Shown here one piece after another: positions 17,127 through 26,754 of a stretch of DNA of 64,000 nucleotides. How positions within the stretch are numbered: the first letter of the stretch is position 1; the number at the start of each line of letters is the position of its first letter. The notes below the pieces were generated by a model. It worked only from the letters and a program-made list of their open reading frames with translations. It was not told where the DNA came from and made no database searches. Where the stretch lies: the NCBI GenBank assembly GCA_964423345.1, contig CAYREV010000005.1, forward strand, positions 44,694-108,693, read 5' to 3'. The translations under genes were made by a program, and so were the position numbers. This stretch comes from CAYREV01 sp964423345. GTDB lineage: Bacteria; Bacteroidota; Rhodothermia; Balneolales; Balneolaceae.

Positions 17127-20100
17127 ATGGTTTATTGGAGAGGGGCAAACAACCATTCTGCCAAATCTCTACTGTTTATACCGATTCTTCTCCTTTCTTT
17201 TCTTATTTCATTAACCAACGCCCCTGCAGCACAACCCCTGTCGGACCCTGCCCGCCTACTTGTGAAAGCGGACTCCCTGTCAAAAGCTGCCCAATACGAG
17301 AAAGCCCTCGGTTTTTATAAGAAGGCACAGGACTATTACAGCCGCCGCGGCAATCATGAAAAGGTGTTGGACTCCCTTTTCGGGCTCTGCTCAACCAATC
17401 TTGCTATGAATCGTTTCCAGCAGGCAGACAAATACGCCGGGAAGGGCGTAGTACTGGCCGACAGCCTGTTTCCCAAACGTCCCGACCGGCTGGCCTTCTC
17501 CAGGCTGAGCCGGGGGAGGACCCTTGCCGCCCGTGCCAAATACGACGAGGCCATGAAATGGTACCGCGAGGGCATGGCAAAACTACAGGCCTCCGAAAGC
17601 AAGGAGCCGGTAGCCGTACGATTGTTGTTGGCCATGGGTAATCTTCGCCATGAACAGGGGCAGCTGGAGCAGTCTCTTACCTACCTGTCACGAGCTGAAG
17701 ATCTATACCATCGCTGGCAGATCAACGACAAACTGTTGCTGGGAGAGCTGTATAACAGATATGGTATTGTTTACCAGGACCAGGCAAAAGATGAAAAAGC
17801 ATTGCGCTATTTCAGGAGGGCCCTTACCCTGCACAGGAATCAGCTACACAGCGACCATCCCGATATTGCCAGAATCTATAATAACATCGGGATCATCCAC
17901 TATTATACGGGAGACTACAGCCGAACACTGGATCACTTCAGAAAGGCCACCGAAATCCTTTCCCGATACCACGGAAGAACCCATAAGCTTGTAGCAGCGG
18001 GGTATAATAATATCGGCATCGTTTATTCGGAGATGGGCGAGCTTGAGAAGGCTACAGGCTACCTGGAAAAGGCCCTCGCCATCAAGGAGGAGCTATTGGG
18101 GGCCGTACATCCGGATGTGGCAATCGGCTATATGAATATTGGAGCTGTTTACTTTGATATGAAACAATACCGGAAGGCGATTGACTATTATAAAAAATCG
18201 GAGGATTTGCACCTGGAGCTGTTTCCCGAAGGGCATCCGGAACTTGCCAATGTATACGCAAACCTGGGAGAGGCCTACACCCGCCTGGAGAACTACCGGA
18301 AAGCATTGCAATATTTTGAGAAAGACCTGTCAATTAATAAAGACCGCCTGGGCCCGGAACACCCGCTCATCGGAGATAGCTATACGAAGATGGGCGAATT
18401 ATACGGGCGGATTGAACATTATGAGCGTTCCCTGAACAACTTTTCAAAAGCCCTTTCCATTTTTGTCCGCAATGCCCCCCGCGAAAGCGAAATGCGGGTA
18501 GAAACCCTGGAGGATGTAACCTACCCGAACCATTTGCTTGAAGCCCTTACCCTCCGGGCAAACACCTTAAAAAAATATTACGAATCCTCCGAAAATACCC
18601 GCCACCTGCAACGATCCCTTCAGGATTATCTTCAGGCCGTAGGCCTTATTGATAAAATGCAAAAATCTTTCTCCCGGCAGGGTTCCAAAATGTTGCTCCG
18701 GGAACGGACCCGCCCCCTTTACGAAAAGGCCCTGGATACCGCTTACCGGCTTTGGAAAATGGATAACGCCCGCCGCTATAAGGAATACGCATTATACCTC
18801 TCCGAAAAGAGCAGGAATCAAATTCTTCTTCAACACCTTCAAAAAATCAACGCCCGTAAATTTGCAGGCATACCCGATTCTGTCATCGCTCGTGAGAGTC
18901 AAATAACCTCCCGCATTACCGGCCTTCAACAAAGGTTGGAGGGACTGATCCGGTCTGCCGACTCAACCTCAAGGTACCGGCTTCGAGACTCTTTGTTCGC
19001 TTCTCGGCGGGCATTGCAACAACATATCAGGCGGATTGAAAATAAATACCCCTCTTATTACCAGCTTAAGTACCAGCCCGTATCCATATCGGCTTCTGAT
19101 ATTCAAAGGAAACAACTGGCAGGGGGTGAGTCTTATGTCGAATACTTTTGGGGAGAGGAACACCTGTATGCCTTTGTCCTCAATCCCGGGTCGTTTCATC
19201 TTAAACGCTGGAGGCGCGATACCCTCTTGTCGCAACAGCTTGTGGAATATAGAAAATCCCTGTCGGGCAATTTTTCCACTGCAAATATTGCCGAGTTGGG
19301 TCATCTCCTCTATAAGAAATTATTCCGCCCGGTTGAGCCATATCTCTCCGGAGACCGCCTGTTTATCATCCCGGACGGCCCCCTTCATTATATTCCTTTT
19401 GAAAGCCTGATTACCGAACCCCCTTCGGACGGACCGGTTAATTTCGGGAAGTTGCCGTATGTGTTAGATAAATATTCCATCAGCTATTCTCCATCCGCCT
19501 CTTACCTGTCGCTGGCAACCGGTCCCGAAACCAAGGATTCTCAACAGCGGCCCTTTCTGGGGTTTGCCCCTTCTGTAGACCCCGACACCTCTATTCGTTC
19601 CCTGCCCGGCATACCGGATACCTCAAATACCTTCAGCGTCCTGCCCTCAAGCCAAAGAGAGGTGCGGGAAATAGGCTCGCTGATTACAGGCCCCGGCTTG
19701 TGGTCGGTGTTCGCCGGGAAGAAAGATGAAAGTGCGCTCTTTTTACAAAATAAAGCGACGGAGAGCCGTTTTAAGGCCCTGCCCCTCCATAAATATCGCT
19801 ATCTCCACCTGGCCACACACGCATTTGTTTCGGATAAGCATCCCCGGGCGTCCGGAATCCTTTTTGCCCGCCCGGAATCGGAAACGGAGGACGGAGTGCT
19901 ATATACTTCCGAGATCTATAACCTCCGGCTTGATTCCGAACTGGTTACCCTGAGTGCCTGCAAGACCGGCTTCGGCAAGCTGGTTGAAGGAGAGGGGATG
20001 ATGAGTCTGAGCCGTGCATTCCAATATGCAGGAGCCCAAAACCTGCTGGTCTCCCTGTGGAATGTCAATGACCGTTCGACCGCACAACTGATGATCGATT

Positions 20101-20228
20101 TCTATAAGCACCATCAAACGAATACACCTCGTGCCTCATCGCTTCAAAAAGCGAAACAGGCTATGATTGAAAAGATGAAATTTGCTCACCCCAAATACTG
20201 GGCTCCTTTTATTTTGATCGGAAGGTAA
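17127..20228 (+). CDS. Exported TPR-CHAT caspase-like protein 1
   Basis: A 1033-residue protein with an N-terminal hydrophobic export signal (about 14-35). It has at least nine tetratricopeptide repeats through about residue 450, several of the 42-residue kinesin-light-chain type with HP-containing turns (GAVHPDVAIGYMNIGAVYF). A helical linker follows, then a C-terminal CHAT domain (about 640-1033). CHAT is a caspase-fold protease domain: the catalytic pair is H898 in HLATHAF and C945 in LSACKTGFG. The end WAPFILIGR is typical. TPR arrays recognise a peptide or protein partner and gate the protease in studied homologues. Target unknown; probably acts outside the cytoplasm. The second copy follows 280 bp later. 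Confidence 0.9.
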   Translation: MVYWRGANNHSAKSLLFIPILLLSFLISLTNAPAAQPLSDPARLLVKADSLSKAAQYEKALGFYKKAQDYYSRRGNHEKVLDSLFGLCSTNLAMNRFQQADKYAGKGVVLADSLFPKRPDRLAFSRLSRGRTLAARAKYDEAMKWYREGMAKLQASESKEPVAVRLLLAMGNLRHEQGQLEQSLTYLSRAEDLYHRWQINDKLLLGELYNRYGIVYQDQAKDEKALRYFRRALTLHRNQLHSDHPDIARIYNNIGIIHYYTGDYSRTLDHFRKATEILSRYHGRTHKLVAAGYNNIGIVYSEMGELEKATGYLEKALAIKEELLGAVHPDVAIGYMNIGAVYFDMKQYRKAIDYYKKSEDLHLELFPEGHPELANVYANLGEAYTRLENYRKALQYFEKDLSINKDRLGPEHPLIGDSYTKMGELYGRIEHYERSLNNFSKALSIFVRNAPRESEMRVETLEDVTYPNHLLEALTLRANTLKKYYESSENTRHLQRSLQDYLQAVGLIDKMQKSFSRQGSKMLLRERTRPLYEKALDTAYRLWKMDNARRYKEYALYLSEKSRNQILLQHLQKINARKFAGIPDSVIARESQITSRITGLQQRLEGLIRSADSTSRYRLRDSLFASRRALQQHIRRIENKYPSYYQLKYQPVSISASDIQRKQLAGGESYVEYFWGEEHLYAFVLNPGSFHLKRWRRDTLLSQQLVEYRKSLSGNFSTANIAELGHLLYKKLFRPVEPYLSGDRLFIIPDGPLHYIPFESLITEPPSDGPVNFGKLPYVLDKYSISYSPSASYLSLATGPETKDSQQRPFLGFAPSVDPDTSIRSLPGIPDTSNTFSVLPSSQREVREIGSLITGPGLWSVFAGKKDESALFLQNKATESRFKALPLHKYRYLHLATHAFVSDKHPRASGILFARPESETEDGVLYTSEIYNLRLDSELVTLSACKTGFGKLVEGEGMMSLSRAFQYAGAQNLLVSLWNVNDRSTAQLMIDFYKHHQTNTPRASSLQKAKQAMIEKMKFAHPKYWAPFILIGR

Positions 20229-20245
20229 CGCCCGCAAGCAGGGCC

Positions 20246-20359
20246 CTATGATCCCGGAGGCGTGGTATCGTCGTCCTCATTGGAAGTATCGTCTTCCTGA
20301 TCCGGTAGTGCTGCAAGCATTCGTCTGGCAGCTGAATTTATGGCATATAACTCTTCCAT
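20246..20359 (-). CDS. 37-residue acidic small ORF between the two CHAT genes
   Basis: On the minus strand an ATG at 20359, preceded by CAGGGG at ribosome-site distance, opens 37 codons ending at 20246. The peptide starts MEELYAINSAARRMLAALPD and ends in a highly acidic, Asp/Glu/Thr/Pro tail. An amphipathic N-terminal helix is plausible. It fills the gap between the two TPR-CHAT genes in the opposite direction. I know no family for it. An adaptor, inhibitor or substrate of the neighbouring proteases is only a guess from position. Confidence 0.4.
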   Translation of the reverse strand: MEELYAINSAARRMLAALPDQEDDTSNEDDDTTPPGS

Positions 20360-20508
20360 ATCGACCCCTGTTATTTAATTATTAGATATAATTTTGTACT
20401 CTCTTTGTATACGTAGTAATTATATGATCTAAAAAATATCTATTAAAAGCGAACTGTTGGCAACGGCTTACGCTAAGCGGGGCGCCTTACTTGGAGATCG
20501 GTGTTGTT

Positions 20509-23442
20509 ATGAGCTATTCACGGAGTTTACTTCTGCTTGTACTGAGTGTATTTACCTGTCTGCCCAACGCCTATCCCCAGGAACTGCAACGGGCTGACTC
20601 CCTGCGCGAGAATGGAGAGCATTTTAAAAACAGGGGGAACTATTCCCAGGCCGAACAATATCTCGGTGCGGCCCTGAACATCTACGGGCAGGAGCGTGAC
20701 ACTTCGGCGTGGCTGAAAACCGGGCAGCTCTATGCCAGCACCCTGGTTCATCGGGCTAAATACGACCGGGCTCTCGCCCTCTACAGGAAATTATTGGATA
20801 CCGACCATCCGGATAACGACAAAAGGCTGAGGGGAGACCTGCTCAACAGCGTAGGGTGGACGCACAACAAGATTTCCAACCACCGGAAAGCCCTCGAATA
20901 TTTTAAAAAAGCCCTGCCTCTCTCCAGGGAAGCGGAGTTTACACTGCTGACTGCCATTATCTACGACAACATGGGTTATAGCTATAAAGAGCTGGGGGAT
21001 TACCGCAAATCCCTTGAGATCCGCAAAAAAGCCCTCCCCCTCTTTTATGAACTGGAAAACAAACAGAGCATTGCCATATCCCTGAATAACATTGCCCAGG
21101 TGTATGAGCAGCTGCTATTATACGACCGGGCTCTTGAGTATTATACCCGGAGCCTGGAAGTACGAAAGGAGCTGGGCAACGTCAACTACCTTGCTACTAT
21201 TTATAACAACCTGGGAATTCTGCAGAAGAAGCTGGGCAACTATGAGCTGGCGCTCATCTCCCTGGAAAAAAGCTTGAAATACCGTAAAAAGGCCGGTAAG
21301 CCGCAAACAACCAGCACAACCCTTAGCAACATCGGAACGCTTTACAGCACGCTGGGCAGATCCCAAAAGGCACTTGAATATTATCGTGAGAGTATCCGCT
21401 ACGGCCAGGGGCTTTTGCCGGACAAAACCCTGGACTACAACTATTCAAACCTGGCAAACCGGCTTTGGGCGCTCGGACACTACGAGGAAGCTGAAGCCAC
21501 TTTTAAAAAAGCCCTGGCTTTTCGCAAGGAGATTGGGAATCCCCGGCTGCTGGCCGATTCGTTCCTCAATATCTCCATGGTGAAAAGCAAAAACCGGGAT
21601 TATCCCGGGGCCCTGCAATATATTCGCAGGTCCTTGGCAATTGCCGATTCATTGAAAGACTATGAACTGCTCACGGAAGCACATATACACCTGGGAACCA
21701 TCTACCGCCATCAGGGCAAGCCTGCAAAAGCCCTGTCCAGCTTCAGAAAGTCGCTGGCCTACAGCCGTTTCATTGGTGAAACGGATCAGCTGCTACCCCT
21801 GAAACAGCTGGCCTACCACTGCGACCGCCTGGATTCCGACAGTGCCCTGGTGTATGGCACACGCGCCATTAACCTGATTGAGAAAGGTAGGGAAAGGGCA
21901 GGGGCCAGCGCGGAGATAAGAACACGTTTTTTGGAGCAACACTCCAATTTTTATACCTCCATGGCCCACTGGTCCCTGAAGTACCGAAATGATATGGAAA
22001 TGGCCTTTCGATATGTAGAGCTGGCCAAAGCCCGGGCTCTTGCCGATGAGCTGGTTCAGGCTTCACAACGGGTCGACGAAGTATTGCCGGAAGCCGCCCG
22101 TTTCGAGCGCAATAAAAAACTTAAAAGAATTGAAGCACTCTACACCTCGCTCCGGGAAGCCGCAGCTGAAGATGAAGAGGAGAAGCTCAAGATAAAAATT
22201 CGGCAAGCGGAATTAAGCTATTCGGCCTTTGAAAACAACCTCCGGCGAAAATATCCAAACTACAAGAAACTGGAGGTGAGGGAGCCCATCTCCCTGGAAA
22301 AGGCGCAGGCTATAAGCGCTCCCGGAACAGCCATCCTGGAATATTCCATAACGGAAAACCGATTGCTGGTGTTTTTGATTTCATCCGAACAAGTGTTGGC
22401 TGAAAGCTATACTCTCAACAACGAAGAGGACGCTCCCCAAAACATTACGGGACAGGTACAGGCTTTCAAGGACGCCATCCTGTCCAATGCCGCCCCGTCC
22501 ATACTGGAAAAACATTCCGCGCCCCTTTATGATCATCTCCTGGCCCCCTTCGAAGAAACCCTTTCTTCGGTTAACAAGCTGATTATTGTGCCCGACGGGC
22601 CGCTGGCGTACCTTCCTTACGAGGCCCTTAGGATCGACGGGCGTTATCTCATTGAGCGTTTTAATATCAAATATGTTCCCTCTCTGACAACCCTGCCCCT
22701 GATCAGGACCCCGGGAGCAACCCACCATAAGGAGCTGCTGGCCGTGGCGGGGTCGGACTTCACGGCTTACTCCGGCAACAATCCCGTGCGAAGAAGGGCC
22801 TACTCATCCCTGCCCAGCACTCTGATCGAAGTCGACTCTGTAGCCTCCCATTTTTCGGATGTTCTCACCCTCAAACACAGGCAGGTTAGTGAAGAGGCCC
22901 TTAAAAAACTGCTTAACGCAAAATTCCGCTATATCCACTTGGCTACCCATGGATATATTGACGAAGACTATCCCGGACAAAGCGGGCTGGCCCTGTCGTC
23001 GTCCCAGGACCTGAGTGCCTCATCTGCCGAAGACGGCCTTCTGAAAAGTTTTGAGATCTACCGGTTGAACCTCGACACGGAGATGGTGGTGCTTAGTGCC
23101 TGCAATACCGGAATGGGCAAAGTGGTGGGAGGAGAGGGCATTCTCGGGCTTCAGCGCGCTTTTTTCTATGCCGGCAGCTCTTCGGTGGTGGTTAGCCTGT
23201 GGAACGTATACGACCGCTCTACCGCTTTTCTGATGAATGAGTTTTATAAGGCACTTATTAAAGAGAGGGGGGGAGGCGGATCTTCACTGATCCATTCGCT
23301 GGTCCGGTGGGCCGGATGGGACACCTCCATTCCCTATGGGAATAAGGCCCTGGCCATGAGAGAGGCCAAACTTAAACTGATCAACCACCCCGTTTTTAAC
23401 CACCCGGTCTATTGGGCACCTTTCATCCTCGTAGGCCGGTAG
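20509..23442 (+). CDS. Exported TPR-CHAT caspase-like protein 2
   Basis: The ATG at 20509 begins a clean signal peptide (MSYSRSLLLLVLSVFTCLPN) and has GGAG upstream; a TTG 18 bp earlier is less likely. The 977-residue product has nine to ten 40-residue TPRs of a different subtype from its neighbour (ALEYYTRSLEVRKELGN style, lacking HP turns). A coiled linker (about 500-585) follows, then a CHAT domain ending WAPFILVGR. The catalytic pair is H814 in HLATHGY and C865 in LSACNTGMG. The family resemblance and tandem position suggest an old duplication with repeat divergence. A glycine-rich insertion (RGGGGSS) sits before the last CHAT helix. Confidence 0.9.
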   Translation: MSYSRSLLLLVLSVFTCLPNAYPQELQRADSLRENGEHFKNRGNYSQAEQYLGAALNIYGQERDTSAWLKTGQLYASTLVHRAKYDRALALYRKLLDTDHPDNDKRLRGDLLNSVGWTHNKISNHRKALEYFKKALPLSREAEFTLLTAIIYDNMGYSYKELGDYRKSLEIRKKALPLFYELENKQSIAISLNNIAQVYEQLLLYDRALEYYTRSLEVRKELGNVNYLATIYNNLGILQKKLGNYELALISLEKSLKYRKKAGKPQTTSTTLSNIGTLYSTLGRSQKALEYYRESIRYGQGLLPDKTLDYNYSNLANRLWALGHYEEAEATFKKALAFRKEIGNPRLLADSFLNISMVKSKNRDYPGALQYIRRSLAIADSLKDYELLTEAHIHLGTIYRHQGKPAKALSSFRKSLAYSRFIGETDQLLPLKQLAYHCDRLDSDSALVYGTRAINLIEKGRERAGASAEIRTRFLEQHSNFYTSMAHWSLKYRNDMEMAFRYVELAKARALADELVQASQRVDEVLPEAARFERNKKLKRIEALYTSLREAAAEDEEEKLKIKIRQAELSYSAFENNLRRKYPNYKKLEVREPISLEKAQAISAPGTAILEYSITENRLLVFLISSEQVLAESYTLNNEEDAPQNITGQVQAFKDAILSNAAPSILEKHSAPLYDHLLAPFEETLSSVNKLIIVPDGPLAYLPYEALRIDGRYLIERFNIKYVPSLTTLPLIRTPGATHHKELLAVAGSDFTAYSGNNPVRRRAYSSLPSTLIEVDSVASHFSDVLTLKHRQVSEEALKKLLNAKFRYIHLATHGYIDEDYPGQSGLALSSSQDLSASSAEDGLLKSFEIYRLNLDTEMVVLSACNTGMGKVVGGEGILGLQRAFFYAGSSSVVVSLWNVYDRSTAFLMNEFYKALIKERGGGGSSLIHSLVRWAGWDTSIPYGNKALAMREAKLKLINHPVFNHPVYWAPFILVGR

Positions 23443-23475
23443 AACCGGGCCGGGAAGTAGGGGGCGGACCAGACC

Positions 23476-25161
23476 TCAGTTATTCTTCGTAATTTCTATA
23501 AATTCCTGGTTGTCAACCTCCGGCGGGTTGTCTGTGTTGGCCACCATTACCGTGGTAGCATACATCGTGCGGGTAATTTTAGCCAGCTTGTCAAAACGGA
23601 TTTTCTCCACCTCGTCAGACGGCCGGTGATAATCTTCGTGGACTCCCGTAAAGAAGAACACAAAAGGAATGCCTAACCTTCCGAAATTCCAGTGGTCGCT
23701 GCGCCGGTAAAACTGGTTGGGGTCCGCCAGGTCATTATAGCGGTCGTCAAGGTCAATGTTAGCCGCCTTACGGTTGGCCACCCGAAGGAGGCTGTCGAGC
23801 TGGGAGGAGATAATTTTTCCGCCGATGATGTAGGCATACTCCTCCTGGCCCTTTTCCTTGTGAGTCTTGTCTATACGCCCGATCATATCCACGTTGATAT
23901 TTGCCACTGTCTTTTCAATGGGTACGACCGGGTGATCGGAATAGTATCGTGAGCCCAGCAGCCCCTTCTCTTCGCCGGATACATTTAAAAACAGTACGCT
24001 TCGCCGGGTGGCAACACCGTTATCCCTGGCTTTGGCCAGGGCCCTGGCAATATTCAGCAGGCCCACCGTCCCGCTCCCGTCATCGTCAGCCCCGTTGTAA
24101 ATTCTGTCGCCGGTACTGTCGGGACGCCCTATGCCCACATGGTCGTAATGGGAGGTAATAACAATGAACTCATCTTTCAATTCGGGGTCCGCCCCCTCAT
24201 AAAGGGCAAGTACGTTCTCGGTTTCCACCTCCACTTCCGTGCTGTATGGAATCTGCGTAAGGGTCGCGCCGGTAGGCTCCGGTTTGAAGTCGGTAATATT
24301 TTCAACCAGCCCTGCCCTTATCTGACTCAACTCCTCCGCCCCTTTTTTCAATCCCAGGATCTGGGCGGCAAGGGCCGGATTGATCAGGCTGTATCCCTGG
24401 GGAAACCCACTGTTCCCGGGACGATACTTCAAACGCATCCCGGCAGCCTTTCCGTAAGAATACCGGGCCTGTTTTGCCTCTTCCTGAAATTCATCAATGC
24501 TTGTTGAAGGAATAATCAGCAACCCTTCGGCACCCATTCTGCTGATAACCTGCCCGAACCGGTACCGGGAATCGAAAGACGGGTTGATCAGGGTATCTCC
24601 CCCCACCACATGGGGTATGTCCTGGAAAACAAGGACCCACTTGTCTTTTAGGTCAACCCCCTCGAGGTGGGCTACTCCGTTGGTCGTGTCGTTAATACCG
24701 AAACCGGCAAACACTATTTCGCCGCTCAGGGTGTCGGCTCCTCCGAACAGTCGAATATAATTTGCGGTCTTCTCGGCACTGGCAACCGACCTCTCCCTTA
24801 GCTGTTGCTCTCCATCTACAAGTTCGTGTGTGGTAAAAACCGTGCTGTCGCGTCGGTTTGCAGCCAGTTCAAAATTCTGGTAATAGGAACCGCCCTCTCC
24901 GGCCGGCTTCAGGCCCAGCCGCCTGTACTCCTCGGCCAGGTACCCGGCAGCCATCTTTTGACCCCGGGTGCCGGTCTCCCGACCCTCCATGGAGTCGGCC
25001 GCCAGTGCCGACAAATGGTTGCGCAGGTATGAAACCGTTATTTCATTTTGGAACTCCAGCAGAGCATCGGTGTCGGTGTTGGGCTGAACGGCCGCCGGGG
25101 TTCTGCTTCCTCCGCAACCTGCAAGCAGGAGTGAAATGACAAGAAGTATTTTCGTTTTCAT
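23476..25161 (-). CDS. M28-family zinc aminopeptidase, lipoprotein, with PA insert
   Basis: A 561-residue protein with a lipobox (LLAGCGG, Cys at about 16). Metal-site motifs of M28 peptidases are all present: SHYDHVG and GADDDGSG (first His and bridging Asp), SGEEKGLLG (catalytic Glu plus ligand), NVDMIGR (Asp) and HEDYHRPSD (last His). A protease-associated domain lies before the catalytic region (about 130-280). Such enzymes remove N-terminal residues from peptides at the cell surface. It is convergent with the second TPR-CHAT gene (33 bp between stops). Confidence 0.93.
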   Translation of the reverse strand: MKTKILLVISLLLAGCGGSRTPAAVQPNTDTDALLEFQNEITVSYLRNHLSALAADSMEGRETGTRGQKMAAGYLAEEYRRLGLKPAGEGGSYYQNFELAANRRDSTVFTTHELVDGEQQLRERSVASAEKTANYIRLFGGADTLSGEIVFAGFGINDTTNGVAHLEGVDLKDKWVLVFQDIPHVVGGDTLINPSFDSRYRFGQVISRMGAEGLLIIPSTSIDEFQEEAKQARYSYGKAAGMRLKYRPGNSGFPQGYSLINPALAAQILGLKKGAEELSQIRAGLVENITDFKPEPTGATLTQIPYSTEVEVETENVLALYEGADPELKDEFIVITSHYDHVGIGRPDSTGDRIYNGADDDGSGTVGLLNIARALAKARDNGVATRRSVLFLNVSGEEKGLLGSRYYSDHPVVPIEKTVANINVDMIGRIDKTHKEKGQEEYAYIIGGKIISSQLDSLLRVANRKAANIDLDDRYNDLADPNQFYRRSDHWNFGRLGIPFVFFFTGVHEDYHRPSDEVEKIRFDKLAKITRTMYATTVMVANTDNPPEVDNQEFIEITKNN

Positions 25162-25185
25162 AAGGATAGGTAGTAGGATTAAATA

Positions 25186-25959
25186 TCAGGATTGGGTATC
25201 GGTCACAGAGCCGTCCGGCTGACCGATGATTTCGTCGACCGGTTTCAGGTCTAAATAAAAATCCGTCGGGTTCTCATCTTCAACATACAGGTTGATCTGC
25301 TGTTCCTTGAGCATCTCAAGAACCGCCAGGAAGGTTACCACAATTTTTGTCTTGGTCCCCAGCTCCATGCAGATAGCATAAAAGGAGGTGCGGCCGCTTT
25401 TGTGAAGCTTCTTAAGTACATATTCAGTCTGTTCCTCAACAGATACCTGGATTTTTTCAACCCGGTGAACGGCATTCTGCCTTTTGATGTCCGTCAACAC
25501 CTTTTTAAATGCAGCCATCAGGTCGAACATCGTTACATCTTTCAGGGCTTCTCCACTGGCCTGTTTCTCCACCTGGTCTGCCTTATAATAGCGGCGATAG
25601 TATTTTTTCTGGACTTCCTCTTCGACGGTCGACATCTTTTCGGCCATCTCCTTGTACCGCTTGTACTCCAGCAGCCGCCGAACCAGGGCATATCGGGGAT
25701 CGTTTTCGTCCAATTGGTCTTCATCAGAATCCTCCTGGGGCAGCATCATCCTTGCCTTGATAGACATGAGCATACTCGCCATCAGTATGAATTCACTGGC
25801 TACATCGAGGTCCAGCTCTTCCATAAGGCGTATATATTCCAGGAATTGGTTGGTGATGTAGGAGATGGGGATATTGTAGATATCAAGCTCATCTCTCTTA
25901 ATAAAAAAGAGAAGCAGGTCAAGGGGCCCCTCGAAATTCTTTAACTGAACTCGATACAT
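25186..25959 (-). CDS. scpA: Segregation and condensation protein A
   Basis: A 257-residue kleisin that bridges SMC heads and binds ScpB. It opens with the family signature FEGPLDLLLFFIKRDELDIYNIPI and has the long central helices and a C-terminal winged-helix region (SGRTSFYAICMELGTKTKIV) followed by an acidic tail. Its stop lies 24 bp upstream of the M28 gene start on the same strand. No scpB or smc is in the window. Confidence 0.95.
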   Translation of the reverse strand: MYRVQLKNFEGPLDLLLFFIKRDELDIYNIPISYITNQFLEYIRLMEELDLDVASEFILMASMLMSIKARMMLPQEDSDEDQLDENDPRYALVRRLLEYKRYKEMAEKMSTVEEEVQKKYYRRYYKADQVEKQASGEALKDVTMFDLMAAFKKVLTDIKRQNAVHRVEKIQVSVEEQTEYVLKKLHKSGRTSFYAICMELGTKTKIVVTFLAVLEMLKEQQINLYVEDENPTDFYLDLKPVDEIIGQPDGSVTDTQS

Positions 25960-26126
25960 CGAATACCTGAAATAAGGTTAAGTGCCGCAGTATGATACCT
26001 CACACCACTAAAAAAAGAAATAAATTACTGTTTTAATAGTGAATATGATAGTTTTCCGTTTATATTATTATTCATAATACGTTGGTTGTATCTGAAAATT
26101 ATACGTTTAGGCTAATATCATCTACC

Positions 26127-26672
26127 ATGGAATATGCTGATTTGGCTGTTGCCATCAAGGAGAATAATACACGCCGGGTAAATGAGCTGATGAAAGATCT
26201 CGTCCCCAGGCTGAAGCGTTTTTTAAAAATACACATGAACGCATCCAAAGCCGATGCCGAAGATTGTGCACAGGATACGGTACTCGCCTGTATTGAAGCG
26301 ATCAAGCAGGATAGGATTCGAAACCCCGACCGGATCCTCTCATACATGCTGACCTCCTGCAGAAACAACTATCTTAAAATGAAAGAGAAACGGAAAGAGA
26401 AGCATTTTGAAGATCCCCCGGCCGACCATAACATGTCCGCCGGTCAGCTTTCCCAACTGCTTGACGAAGAACGCTTCCGCATATTGAGATGGTGTTTAAA
26501 ACAGCTGAAGAAGGAATACCGGCGGTTTATGGAGTATTGGTTTCAACATCCCGGCGAGGAAGCGGAAAAAGTTGCCGACCACTTTGGCCTGAGCGTTAGC
26601 AATACCTGGACCCGCAAGCACCGCATCATCAACAGGCTTAATAAGTGCTATTCCGAAAAAAGTGAACTTTAA
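26127..26672 (+). CDS. ECF-like sigma-70 family RNA polymerase sigma factor
   Basis: I use the ATG at 26127 (181 residues) rather than a TTG 45 bp upstream. Region 2 spans about 22-90 (LKRFLKIHMNASKADAEDCA, QDTVLACIEAIKQ, SYMLTSCRNNYLKM) and region 4 about 125-175 with a helix-turn-helix (EKVADHFGLSVSNTWTRKHR). There is no region 3 or 1.1, as in ECF sigma factors. The basic run KEKRKEKH links the two regions. The next gene, 82 bp downstream, encodes a membrane-anchored TPR protein whose N-terminal part looks like an anti-sigma domain, so the pair is probably a signal-responsive switch. Confidence 0.8.
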   Translation: MEYADLAVAIKENNTRRVNELMKDLVPRLKRFLKIHMNASKADAEDCAQDTVLACIEAIKQDRIRNPDRILSYMLTSCRNNYLKMKEKRKEKHFEDPPADHNMSAGQLSQLLDEERFRILRWCLKQLKKEYRRFMEYWFQHPGEEAEKVADHFGLSVSNTWTRKHRIINRLNKCYSEKSEL

Positions 26673-26754
26673 TTGTAAGGATTGGGTCACTTGTCGGTCT
26701 TACCTATACATATAAACTTTGTGAACGCGACTATTACCCAAATTTATTGAGAAT

